A DNA stretch of 24,527 nucleotides from NCBI GenBank assembly GCA_964487555.1, contig CAZART010000081.1:1-24527 (forward strand), given 5' to 3'. The notes below the pieces were generated by a model, which was not told where the DNA came from, searched no databases, and saw only the letters and a list, made by a program, of their open reading frames with translations. This stretch comes from CAZART01 sp964487555 (GTDB lineage: Bacteria > Bacteroidota > Rhodothermia > Rhodothermales > VXPQ01). Below, piece after piece: positions 7,304 to 14,892 of the stretch. A program made the position numbers and the translations under genes. The first letter of the stretch is position 1. Each line of letters opens with the position of its first letter.

Positions 7304-8899
7304 ATGGGAACATTGAAACCACACTTCAAAAGACACTTGCATGCCGTCACATTCACTGTGTGCATGGCAGCCACATTCTTCATCTGGTCGGGCTGTACCG
7401 ACAACACGTTGGTTACGGATTCCGACAGCGCCGAATCCGTACATGATTCGCAAGCCGAGGCGGCTCTGAACAAGGCCGCCGCTGCACAGCGGGCTGTGGC
7501 CGACGATCTGCTCGATCGAGACGGAATAGAAGGCATTGGTACTCGGTTGAATCCCGGAGGCCAGCCGCAGCTGGTAGTGTATACTCGCTCCACAGAAGCG
7601 GCCGCAGCGGCGAACATACCGTCACATGTAGACGGCATCCCGACGTCGGTCCTCGTCACCGGGCTGATCATGGCTCGCTCAGATGAGACGAGCAAGGCAA
7701 GGCCTGCTCCGATCGGATTTTCCGTCGGGCATCCCGATATCACGGCCGGTACGATCGGTGCTCGGGTAAAGGATGAGAGCGGCAACATCTACATTCTTAG
7801 CAACAACCACGTTATCGCCAATAGCAACGACGCAACCATCGGCGATAATACGCTTCAGCCGGGACCCTTCGACGGAGGGACGTCGGCCGATGTAATCGGT
7901 ACGCTGGCGAAGTTCAAACCCATCAGCTTTTCCGGTGATAATGTGATGGACGCGGCCGTCGCGGTCGTCAACGGCGCGGACCTCAATGGGGCGACGCCGG
8001 ATGACGAAGGGTACGGAGCACCCGGCACGACTACAAAGTCAGCGATACTCGGCATGCTCGTGCAAAAGTATGGCCGCACCACAGGGCATACTCACGGCGA
8101 GGTCGCCGAAATAAACGTCACAGTGAACGTCTGCTATGTTTGCGCCAATCCGGTCTGCACGAGATGTGCGGAATCCGCCCGCTTCGTCGACCAGATCGGA
8201 ATCTCCGACGGCACGTTCAGCGACGGCGGCGACTCCGGGTCACTTATCGTCACTGACGACGGCAACAAGAATCCCGTCGGACTCCTCTTCGCAGGGGGTG
8301 GCGACCGCACGTTTGCGAATCCAATCGGACCGGTGCTCGCGGAATTCGGCGTGACGATCGACCCGACGGTAAACGACGGTGGTGGCGGAACGACGAATGC
8401 ACCGCCCAACGCATCGTTCACGCACTCGTGCGCCGAGCTAAGCTGCGATTTCGACGGCAGCGCATCATCGGACAGCGACGGGACGATCGCCGATTATAGC
8501 TGGGACTTCGGCGACGGCTCCACGGGCTCGGGTGTGACGGCCAGTCACACCTATTCGACCGGCGGTACATACACTGTCACGCTGACCGTCACGGACGACG
8601 AAGACGCCACCGGTAGCGACAGCCAGGACGTGAGCGTGAGCGACGGGTCTTCCGGCGGGGAGATTACTCTCTCTACCTCCGGCTATAAAGTGCGAGGGTT
8701 GCAGAAAGCCGACCTGACCTGGAGCGGCGCCTCATCGACGGATGTCGACGTGTTCCGGAATGGATCGAAGCTCGTGACGACGACGAACGACGGGTTCCAC
8801 ACGGACGATATCGACCAGCGCGGAGGCGGCTCGTATACGTATGAGGTGTGCGAGGCCGGGACCACGACGTGCTCGAATACCTCGACCGTCACCTTCTAA
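7304..8899 (+). CDS. exported trypsin-like serine protease with PKD domain
   Basis: The 531-residue protein starts with a lipoprotein-like signal (FFIWSGC, Cys31). Residues ~65-125 form a small N-terminal domain (DRDGIEGIG ... IPSHVDGIPTSVLVTG). Residues ~140-365 are a chymotrypsin-fold peptidase with a complete apparent triad: His169 in SNNHVIAN, Asp216 in NVMDAAVAV, and Ser311 in GDSGSLIV. A Cys-rich insertion (VCYVCANPVCTRCAES) precedes the serine. A PKD domain follows (PNASFTHSC ... YSWDFGDGS ... YTVTLTVTD, ~365-448). The last ~80 residues form an Fn3-like beta domain (DLTWSGASSTDVDVFRNGS). The family resembles Nal1-like/bacterial trypsin-like peptidases. It is probably anchored at the cell surface or outer membrane. 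The substrate is unknown. The gene stands alone, with a terminator 21 bp after the stop. Confidence 0.85.
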   Translation: MGTLKPHFKRHLHAVTFTVCMAATFFIWSGCTDNTLVTDSDSAESVHDSQAEAALNKAAAAQRAVADDLLDRDGIEGIGTRLNPGGQPQLVVYTRSTEAAAAANIPSHVDGIPTSVLVTGLIMARSDETSKARPAPIGFSVGHPDITAGTIGARVKDESGNIYILSNNHVIANSNDATIGDNTLQPGPFDGGTSADVIGTLAKFKPISFSGDNVMDAAVAVVNGADLNGATPDDEGYGAPGTTTKSAILGMLVQKYGRTTGHTHGEVAEINVTVNVCYVCANPVCTRCAESARFVDQIGISDGTFSDGGDSGSLIVTDDGNKNPVGLLFAGGGDRTFANPIGPVLAEFGVTIDPTVNDGGGGTTNAPPNASFTHSCAELSCDFDGSASSDSDGTIADYSWDFGDGSTGSGVTASHTYSTGGTYTVTLTVTDDEDATGSDSQDVSVSDGSSGGEITLSTSGYKVRGLQKADLTWSGASSTDVDVFRNGSKLVTTTNDGFHTDDIDQRGGGSYTYEVCEAGTTTCSNTSTVTF

Positions 8900-8919
8900 T
8901 CCCAAAACGCAATAGGCAG

Positions 8920-8953
8920 AAAAGGGGGAACGGCGTTACGTCGTTCCCCTTTT
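8920..8953 (+). terminator. Rho-independent terminator after the protease gene
   Basis: GGGGAACG (8925-8932) pairs with CGTTCCCC (8942-8949). The stem is extended by flanking A/T pairs, and the right side runs into TTTTCT. It ends only 10 bp before the next start codon. Confidence 0.9.
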
Positions 8954-8963
8954 CTAGTAGTCT

Positions 8964-9305
8964 ATGAGGATGAAGACCCTGGTCCTATGTGTCGGAATCG
9001 TCGCCCTGCTCACCATCGGGGGAGCCTGTGGTACATCCGGAGATCACACCCAATCATCAGAAGCTGAAGAAGCCGTGGCCCATCGCCCTATTGAAGACGT
9101 TTTGCGCGACCACACCGATACGCTTATGCGCATCGACGGCGTCGTCTCCGTCGGGCAAGGTCTGTGTGATCGAACGCCTTGCATCCGAGTGGGCGTGCGG
9201 GCAATCACCGATTCACTTCGCAGGGAGATTCCAGACACGCTAGAAGGACATCCTGTGGACGTCCACGAAGTCGGCACAGTACGACCGCTAAATGACGGCT
9301 CGTAG
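8964..9305 (+). CDS. small lipoprotein resembling the N-terminal domain of the upstream protease
   Basis: The 113-residue protein has a signal peptide MKTLVLCVGIVALLTIGGAC (from the second Met; ATG 8970 is an equally good start) with lipid-anchor Cys22. Residues ~55-108 align almost without gaps to residues ~70-124 of the protease encoded just upstream. RIDGVVSVGQGL aligns with DRDGIEGIGTRL, PCIRVGVRAI with PQLVVYTRST, and IPDTLEGHPVDVHEVG with IPSHVDGIPTSVLVTG. It is therefore a stand-alone copy of that domain. A regulatory (propeptide- or inhibitor-like) role toward the protease is inference. The start lies 10 bp beyond a strong terminator hairpin, so its transcription is puzzling. It converges on metG with 41 bp between stops. 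Confidence 0.75.
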   Translation: MRMKTLVLCVGIVALLTIGGACGTSGDHTQSSEAEEAVAHRPIEDVLRDHTDTLMRIDGVVSVGQGLCDRTPCIRVGVRAITDSLRREIPDTLEGHPVDVHEVGTVRPLNDGS

Positions 9306-9346
9306 CTCTCTTCAGCGGCGATTTTCGACGTAGCAATGCGCCGCGG

Positions 9347-11458
9347 CTATTGCACGACCGCACCGGGTTCGCTTTCGGCGGTTACTAGATGGAGCTCCCC
9401 CTCGCGATTTTCTCCCATCAGAAGCATACCCTCACTCTGTAAGCCGAACATCTTACGCGGCGCGAGGTTGGCCACGACGATCACCCGCTTCCCGACGAGC
9501 TCCTCCGGATCCATGTGCTGCGCGACCCCTGCCAGAATTTGGCGCTGTTCGAACCCCAGATCCACTTCAGTACGGATGAGTTTGTCGGATTTGTCCACGC
9601 GTTCGGCGGCCGTGACCACACCTACGCGAAGGTCGAGCTTAGCAAAGTCGCCGTATTCAATGATCGCTTTCATCTTTTCATACGGCTTATCTACCGATTT
9701 CTCTTCCACTTCCGCCGCTTCCGCTCGCCGCCGTAATTTTTGCAGTTGGGCCTCAATGCGCTCATCCTCAATCTTCTCAAACAGAATCGAAGCCTCTCCG
9801 ACGAGATGACCGGCATCCAACAGCGGCCGACCGGCGTCATCCCATCCGACCGAACCGCCTTCCCGCTCTGACGGCGCGCTCGAGCGTACATCATCAAGCC
9901 GAAGCATCTCACGGAGGGCACGGGCCGACGCCGGAAGCACCGGATCCAGCAGTACGGCCAGTGACGCGCAGATCTGCAGCGACACGTGAATCGTGTTGGC
10001 ACAAGCCTGCGGATTCGTCGTGCGTGTGCGCCACGGCTCGGTGTCATTGAAATACTTATTGCCCAGCCGGGCGAGGTTCATCGTTTCGAAGACGGCCTCG
10101 CGATTGCGGAAGGCTTCATACTGGTTTCCGATCATCAGGGGGATACCGGCCAGCGCCTCCAGCACCTCAATATCGGCTTCCGAGGCGTCTCCCAGTTCGG
10201 GCACGGCGCCGTGGAAATATCGGTGCACAAACGTCATGGCACGATTCACGAAGTTGCCGAGGACGTCCGCCAGTTCGCCGTTGACGCGAGCCTGGAAGTC
10301 GCTCCAGCTGAAATCGGCGTCCTTCGTCTCGGGCAGTGTTGTAGCCAGCGCGTACCGGAGCAGATCCGGAGGGAACTCGTCGAGAACTTCGTGCAACCAA
10401 ACGGCCCAGCCGCGACTCGTCGAGAGCTTCTTCCCCTCGAGATTGAGAAACTCGTTCGCCGGAACGTTGTCCGGACGCACAAACTCTCCGTACTCCTTCA
10501 GCATAGCGGGAAACATCAGGCAGTGAAAGACGATGTTGTCCTTGCCTATGAAATGGACCAGTTTGGTCCCTCTATCCTGCCAGTACGTTTTCCATCTCTC
10601 CGGATCGCCCTGCGCCGCCGCCCACTCCTTGGTGGCCGAGATGTACCCGATGGGCGCGTCGAACCAGACGTAGATGACTTTACCCCGGGCATCGACACCC
10701 GCCCGCTCGGCGACATCGGCAGGAACCGGTACGCCCCACGGCACGTCGCGCGTAATCGCTCTGTCCTTCAGGCCGTCCTGGAACCAGCTCTTGACCTGCC
10801 CGAGAACGTTCGGCTTCCATTCAGGATGCTCCCCGATCCAGCGCTCGAGCTCAGGTTGATATTCGCCGAGGGGAAGGTACCAGTGGGTCGTCTCCCGCAG
10901 CTCCGGCGTCGCGTTCGTCAAAGCACTCCGGGGATTCTTTAGCTCCAGCGGACTGAGCGACGTGCCGCAATTCTCGCACTGATCTCCATAGGCATCCTCG
11001 TATCCACAAACCGGACACGTGCCGCGCACGAACCTGTCCGCCAGAAACATCTCCGCCTCAGGATCGAAAAGCTGCTTATCCGTCTTCAGCTTGAAGGCGT
11101 TCTTGCCGGCGAGCTTCCGGAAAAAATCCTGGCTGGTTTCCGTGTGCGTCTGCGACGTCGTCCGCCCGTAATAGTCGAAGCTCATGCCGAATCGACGGAA
11201 GCTCTCCTCAATCATCGGGTGATATTCATCGACAATTTCTTGCGGCGAAATGCCTTGCCGCTGAGCGCGCATCATGATCGCGACCCCGTACTCGTCGGAG
11301 CCGCAAACGTAGACCACGTCTCTCCCTTTCAATCGCTGATACCGGCAGTACAAGTCGCCTGGAAGGTATGCGCCGGCTACGTGTCCCAGATGAATCGGAC
11401 CATTTGCGTACGGCAGGGCCGACGTTACCAGAATGCGTTCGAACTCGGAGTTCGGCAT
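9347..11458 (-). CDS. metG: methionyl-tRNA synthetase
   Basis: The 703-residue class I synthetase charges tRNA-Met with methionine. The HIGH-type motif is HLGH (23-26). The zinc-knuckle Cys residues are Cys148, Cys151, Cys161 and Cys164 (CPVCG ... CENCG). The KMSKS-type loop is KKLSTS (343-348), and an anticodon-binding helical domain follows. The C-terminal ~110 residues are an EMAPII/Trbp111-like tRNA-binding OB fold (FAKLDLRVGVVTAAERV, QILAGVAQHM, MFGLQSEGMLLMG). This is the long, dimeric form found in E. coli and many Bacteroidota. No Shine-Dalgarno precedes the ATG. A ~120-nt leader with repeated hairpin arms separates it from a probable promoter, and it is divergent from hisB. Confidence 0.98.
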   Translation of the reverse strand: MPNSEFERILVTSALPYANGPIHLGHVAGAYLPGDLYCRYQRLKGRDVVYVCGSDEYGVAIMMRAQRQGISPQEIVDEYHPMIEESFRRFGMSFDYYGRTTSQTHTETSQDFFRKLAGKNAFKLKTDKQLFDPEAEMFLADRFVRGTCPVCGYEDAYGDQCENCGTSLSPLELKNPRSALTNATPELRETTHWYLPLGEYQPELERWIGEHPEWKPNVLGQVKSWFQDGLKDRAITRDVPWGVPVPADVAERAGVDARGKVIYVWFDAPIGYISATKEWAAAQGDPERWKTYWQDRGTKLVHFIGKDNIVFHCLMFPAMLKEYGEFVRPDNVPANEFLNLEGKKLSTSRGWAVWLHEVLDEFPPDLLRYALATTLPETKDADFSWSDFQARVNGELADVLGNFVNRAMTFVHRYFHGAVPELGDASEADIEVLEALAGIPLMIGNQYEAFRNREAVFETMNLARLGNKYFNDTEPWRTRTTNPQACANTIHVSLQICASLAVLLDPVLPASARALREMLRLDDVRSSAPSEREGGSVGWDDAGRPLLDAGHLVGEASILFEKIEDERIEAQLQKLRRRAEAAEVEEKSVDKPYEKMKAIIEYGDFAKLDLRVGVVTAAERVDKSDKLIRTEVDLGFEQRQILAGVAQHMDPEELVGKRVIVVANLAPRKMFGLQSEGMLLMGENREGELHLVTAESEPGAVVQ

Positions 11459-11473
11459 AGAGACTTGGGTACT

Positions 11474-11517
11474 CGGTTCTTTCGAAACAAAACGCGGCCG
11501 GTTCTTTCGCGGAACCG
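11474..11517 (-). repeat. repeated hairpin arms in the metG leader
   Basis: On the plus strand the 11-mer CGGTTCTTTCG occurs at 11474-11484 and 11499-11509. A complementary GAACCG lies at 11512-11517. On the metG (minus) transcript the single left arm could pair with either of two identical right arms. The first pairing is a 6-bp stem with a U-rich run shortly after it. This could be an attenuator-like switch, or chance. Confidence 0.4.
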
Positions 11518-11583
11518 ACCGTCCCCGGGCGCCACCTCCGAACGATCCGCGCGCGTCCGCAGATACGCGCCCCGGAGAATGAA

Positions 11584-11591
11584 CAAATTTA
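11584..11591 (-). promoter_or_regulatory. candidate Bacteroidota-type -7 element (TAAATTTG) for metG
   Basis: The minus strand reads TAAATTTG, an exact match to the Bacteroidota TAnnTTTG element, 126 bp upstream of the metG start in an AT-rich island between divergent metG and hisB. The -33 TTG element is not clear at 19-21 bp spacing. The same AT-rich patch probably also serves hisB. Confidence 0.4.
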
Positions 11592-11654
11592 AGCGTAAGT
11601 TATAGAGTACGTCAGCTTGAAACCGATGTTCGAACCTCTCCATCCCCTCTTCAC

Positions 11655-12260
11655 ATGGAAAACGGTGAGCTCTCCCCCCGCGCCGCCCAGGTGCGGCGCG
11701 AAACGTCCGAGACCGACGTGCGCGTCGAGTTGCGCCTCGATGAGGCGGATGGATATTCCAACGAAACCGGGATCGGCTTTCTCGATCATATGCTGGATCT
11801 GTTCGCCAAGCACGGTGGTTTCGGCCTGCGTGTGAAGTGCGAGGGGGATCTGAAGGTGGACGAGCACCACACGATCGAAGACGTCGGTATTGCGCTTGGA
11901 CAGGCGTTCTACGATGCCATCGGCGACAAAAGCTTTATTCAGCGGTATGGGTATGCCTACGTTCCGATGGACGGGACGCTTGCGCGATCGGTGGTCGACC
12001 TATCCGGCCGATTTTATCTCGTCTTCGAGGCGAATTTCGTCCGGGAGCGCGTCGGAGAGTTTCCCGTCGAAATGACGGAGCATTTCTGGTATTCGTTTGC
12101 CGAGCACGCCCGGTGCAACCTGCATCTAACGGTGCTATACGGACGTAATGCCCACCACCAGATCGAGGCCCTGTTCAAAGCGTCCGCGCGGGCGCTCCGA
12201 GAGGCCGTGCACCGCGACCCGGCGTTAAGCCGGATGCCGTCCACCAAGGGACGTCTTTGA
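11655..12260 (+). CDS. hisB: imidazoleglycerol-phosphate dehydratase
   Basis: This 201-residue enzyme dehydrates imidazole glycerol phosphate to imidazole acetol phosphate in histidine biosynthesis. It carries the duplicated metal-binding His motifs DHM (44-46) and DEHHTIED (69-76), the SGRFYLVFE segment (SGRPYL in most homologues), FWYSFAEHA and HHQIEALFKA. It is a monofunctional dehydratase; the N-terminal histidinol-phosphatase domain of the E. coli HisB fusion is absent. The C-terminus MPSTKGRL is typical. No Shine-Dalgarno precedes the ATG, but the leader is pyrimidine-rich (CCTCTCC, CCCCTCTTC). It is the first gene of the local his/proC cluster, and transcription must begin within the 196-bp region shared with metG. 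Confidence 0.97.
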   Translation: MENGELSPRAAQVRRETSETDVRVELRLDEADGYSNETGIGFLDHMLDLFAKHGGFGLRVKCEGDLKVDEHHTIEDVGIALGQAFYDAIGDKSFIQRYGYAYVPMDGTLARSVVDLSGRFYLVFEANFVRERVGEFPVEMTEHFWYSFAEHARCNLHLTVLYGRNAHHQIEALFKASARALREAVHRDPALSRMPSTKGRL

Positions 12261-12351
12261 AGCCCCTTTTCTCGGATGAAGCGGACCGGAGGCCATTAAG
12301 GCGATTTAGACCTCCGATTTCCAGCAAAGAAGAACACAAGAGCGAACAGGT

Positions 12352-13170
12352 ATGCTAAAGAATCACACGGTCGCCGTAATCGGTGCCGGAAATATCGGCC
12401 GTGCACTCATCGGCGGCCTTGTAAAAGGCCACGAATTCGAGCCATCCCAGCTGTGGGCGACGCGCCGCAACCCGTGGGCACTGGATGAGTTGGCGGATGA
12501 TTTCCCCGGCATCCACACAACGAAGGACAACACCGAGGCGGTAGAGAGCTCCACCATCGTGGTACTAGCAATTAAGCCGCAAAACATCCACGAGGTGTTA
12601 GAAGAGATTCGCCAGAGCGTAGCGAAGGGGACGCTCGTCATTTCGGTGCTCGCGGGCATCACCACGGATGCGCTGCAGACGAATCTCGGACAGGAGATCG
12701 CCGTCGTGCGCACGATGCCGAATACGCCGGCGCTGGTTGACGAGGGTGCGACGGCGATCGCGGGCGGGCGTTACTCGTCAGACGAGCACATGGAGCTTAC
12801 TCGGCACATTTTCGAGTCGGTTGGTACGGTCGAGGTCGTTCCGGAGTACCTTATGGATGCCGTCACAGGCCTGTCGGGAAGCGGCCCTGCGTACGTCTAC
12901 ATGTTCATCGAGGCACTCACGGATGCCGGCGTAAAACAGGGCATTCCACGTCCCATATCGGCGCGCCTGGCCGCGCAGACGGTCTACGGTGCGTCGAAGC
13001 TGGTGCAGGAAACGGGAAAACACCCGGCCATCCTCCGCGATGAGGTGACGACGCCGGGCGGCACGGCCATCGCCGCGGTCGCCGAGCTCGAATCGCACGG
13101 TTTGCGGACGATGTTGATCAATGCCGTCGCGACCGCTACGGCAAGATCGAAAGAACTGAGTGAAGCGTAA
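12352..13170 (+). CDS. proC: pyrroline-5-carboxylate reductase
   Basis: The 272-residue protein reduces 1-pyrroline-5-carboxylate to L-proline with NAD(P)H, the last step of proline synthesis. The Rossmann dinucleotide motif GAGNIG is at residues 11-16. The family signature stretches across the C-terminal helical domain (GLSGSGPAYVYMFIEALTDAGV, then DEVTTPGGTAIAAVAELE). The length is normal. It sits 91 bp after hisB and 89 bp before hisH, an unusual place within a histidine cluster. Both intergenic gaps are long enough for separate signals. The gap before hisH contains an imperfect inverted repeat. Confidence 0.97.
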   Translation: MLKNHTVAVIGAGNIGRALIGGLVKGHEFEPSQLWATRRNPWALDELADDFPGIHTTKDNTEAVESSTIVVLAIKPQNIHEVLEEIRQSVAKGTLVISVLAGITTDALQTNLGQEIAVVRTMPNTPALVDEGATAIAGGRYSSDEHMELTRHIFESVGTVEVVPEYLMDAVTGLSGSGPAYVYMFIEALTDAGVKQGIPRPISARLAAQTVYGASKLVQETGKHPAILRDEVTTPGGTAIAAVAELESHGLRTMLINAVATATARSKELSEA

Positions 13171-13177
13171 TCGTTCG

Positions 13178-13247
13178 CTCATCGTTCTTCGTTGCTCGTT
13201 CGCAAGCACGCGGCTGAGTCAGGACGAACGGAGGACGACGAACTGAG
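13178..13247 (+). repeat. imperfect inverted repeat between proC and hisH
   Basis: The left arm (13178-13202) and right arm (13225-13247) are partly complementary. CTCA...CTCGTTCG faces CGAACGGAG...CTGAG, with perfect 6-bp pairing CGTTCG/CGAACG at the loop end and a 22-nt loop. The left arm also holds three TCGTTC copies (13171, 13182, 13196). No T-run follows, so a terminator is not supported. Confidence 0.5.
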
Positions 13248-13259
13248 AACCGCCTACAC

Positions 13260-13940
13260 ATGATCACTATCATCGACTATGGAATCGGAAATCTCCGCTC
13301 GATGGAGAAGGCACTTGCCGCCGTCGGGGCCGACGTGTGCCGAACGGACGATCCAGACGCCGTTCTGAAAGCCGACAAAGTCGTTCTGCCCGGCGTCGGT
13401 GCCTTCGGCGCGTGCGCCGGCGAGATCCGCCGCCGCGACGGGCTGGAGGACGCCATCCACCGGATAATCGCTGCAGGAAAGCCGTTCCTGGGCGTGTGCG
13501 TCGGGATGCAGCTCCTCTTCGACGTCGGCGAGGAGATGGGCGTCCATCAGGGACTCGGGGTCATCCCGGGACGCGTGGTTCGGTTCGACGCGGCTACCGT
13601 CACCGAATCGCATTCCGTCCTGCAGGGAGCGGCCGCGGAGGCCCCGTCGATCGAGGCATGGAACGGCGCGCTTAAAATCCCGCACATGGGATGGAATACG
13701 ATTCATCCGCATCGGGAGGGCGCGCTCCTGAACGGCCTGGAAGATGGGGCCTATTTCTACTTCGTCCACTCGTTTATTTCCGTCCCGAATCAGAGCGAGG
13801 ATGTGCTCGCATCGTGTCACTACGGCATTGAATTCGCTGCCGTGGTGCAACGGAACAACGTATATGGGGTCCAGTTTCACCCCGAGAAAAGCCAGCAAAA
13901 CGGACTCCAAATTCTCAAGAACTTTGCTGAGCTTGTATAA
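13260..13940 (+). CDS. hisH: imidazole glycerol phosphate synthase, glutaminase subunit
   Basis: HisH hydrolyses glutamine and channels ammonia to HisF, which makes imidazole glycerol phosphate and AICAR. The class I amidotransferase triad is visible: Cys80 in GVCVGMQLLF, with His207 and Glu209 in FHPEKSQ. The PGVGAFG oxyanion segment is at 44-50. At 226 residues it is ~20 longer than usual. Extra residues lie between VRFDAATVTESHS and KIPHMGWN (approximately residues 108-140). Its partner hisF is two genes downstream. A terminator-like hairpin lies 49 bp after its stop, so hisH may end a transcript. Confidence 0.96.
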   Translation: MITIIDYGIGNLRSMEKALAAVGADVCRTDDPDAVLKADKVVLPGVGAFGACAGEIRRRDGLEDAIHRIIAAGKPFLGVCVGMQLLFDVGEEMGVHQGLGVIPGRVVRFDAATVTESHSVLQGAAAEAPSIEAWNGALKIPHMGWNTIHPHREGALLNGLEDGAYFYFVHSFISVPNQSEDVLASCHYGIEFAAVVQRNNVYGVQFHPEKSQQNGLQILKNFAELV

Positions 13941-13989
13941 TACCGCCTGGGGCCGGGCACCAGTCGTCCGTACGCAGGTTACATATTAG

Positions 13990-14023
13990 AAGGCGGAAGC
14001 CGTCGGCTTCCTGCCTTTTATTT
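13990..14023 (+). terminator. Rho-independent terminator/attenuator between hisH and hisA
   Basis: The stem AAGGC-GGAAGCC (13990-14001) pairs with GGCTTCC-T-GCCTT (14005-14017). It has a 3-nt loop and one bulged T, and TTTTATTTT follows. The hisA start is 39 bp further on. Confidence 0.88.
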
Positions 14024-14062
14024 TGGAGCGACATTATCCTGTCTGCCGGCATCGGCCCCGCC

Positions 14063-14857
14063 ATGCTTGTCATTCCGGCAATAGATCTTCGTGATGGAAA
14101 ATGCGTACGTCTCTATCAGGGATCGTACCAGCAGGAAACCATCTACTATGACGATCCCGTCAAGATGGCCAAACTCTGGCGGGTTCAGAACGCGCGCGTC
14201 ATCCACGTCGTGGATCTCGATGCCGCACTCGGAGGAAGCAAGAACAACCGAGACGTCGTTCGCCGAATCTGCCAGGAGCTCGACATTCCGGTCCAGCTCG
14301 GCGGTGGAATTCGATCGCTCGACGACATTGAAACGGCTCTCGACCTTGGAGTTTACCGCGTGATCATCGGTACGACGGCCATCCGCGAGCCTGAGCTGGT
14401 AACGGAGGCCATCAAACGCTACACGTGCAGCCGCGTGGCCGTCGGCATCGACGCGCGCGACGGCGAGGTTCGGGTAGACGGATGGACCGAGGGTAGCGGC
14501 GTCGGTGCCGTCGATCTCGCTCTCGACATGGAGCAGCGAGGCGTTCGCCGGATTATTTACACGGACATCAGCCGCGACGGCACGTTGGAAGGTCCCAGTA
14601 TCGAGGCGTACCGAACGCTCGGAAAACGACTCAACCTTGCGCGCATCACGGCTTCCGGAGGCGTCGGCAACTACGAAGATCTTATTCGGCTCAAGGATCT
14701 CGAGCCGTACCGGGTCGATTCAGTTATTATTGGACGCGCCCTGTACGAAAATCGCTTCCCGTGCCAGCAATTCTGGTGCTGGAATTACAAGGAGCGGGTA
14801 GACCTCAACGATTACTCGAGCGCAGAAATGAACGAAGCCGCGAAGGACGACTGCTGA
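14063..14857 (+). CDS. hisA: ProFAR isomerase (HisA)
   Basis: HisA is a (beta-alpha)8 barrel that isomerises 5'-ProFAR to PRFAR, the substrate of HisHF. The catalytic aspartates are Asp8 (AIDLRDG) and Asp130 (VGIDARDG). Both phosphate-binding half-barrel motifs are present (VQLGGGIRS near 77-85 and ITASGGVGN in the second half), with TDISRDGT between. The tail ALYENRFPCQQFWCWN resembles Bacteroidota HisA ends. At 264 residues it has a ~20-residue extension (KERVDLNDYSSAEMNEAAKDDC) beyond the barrel. It is separated from hisF by 35 bp of pyrimidine-rich DNA. Its own promoter is likely needed because a terminator precedes it, but none is clearly recognisable. Confidence 0.96.
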   Translation: MLVIPAIDLRDGKCVRLYQGSYQQETIYYDDPVKMAKLWRVQNARVIHVVDLDAALGGSKNNRDVVRRICQELDIPVQLGGGIRSLDDIETALDLGVYRVIIGTTAIREPELVTEAIKRYTCSRVAVGIDARDGEVRVDGWTEGSGVGAVDLALDMEQRGVRRIIYTDISRDGTLEGPSIEAYRTLGKRLNLARITASGGVGNYEDLIRLKDLEPYRVDSVIIGRALYENRFPCQQFWCWNYKERVDLNDYSSAEMNEAAKDDC

Positions 14858-14864
14858 CGCTACG

Positions 14865-14889
14865 CCCTCCTCTCTGCTCCCTCCTCTCT
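14865..14889 (+). repeat. pyrimidine-rich direct repeat before hisF
   Basis: CCCTCCTCTCT occurs at 14865-14875 and 14879-14889, separated by GCT, directly before the hisF start. The 30-bp tract is almost pure C/T on the coding strand. There is no Shine-Dalgarno, so this tract forms the whole translation-initiation leader between hisA and hisF. Confidence 0.85.
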
Positions 14890-14892
14890 CCC

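Noticed and set aside
11579..11605. Eight-codon open frame MNKFKRKL before hisB as a leader peptide
   Set aside because: No histidines and no terminator/antiterminator pair follows, so a his attenuator is not supported.
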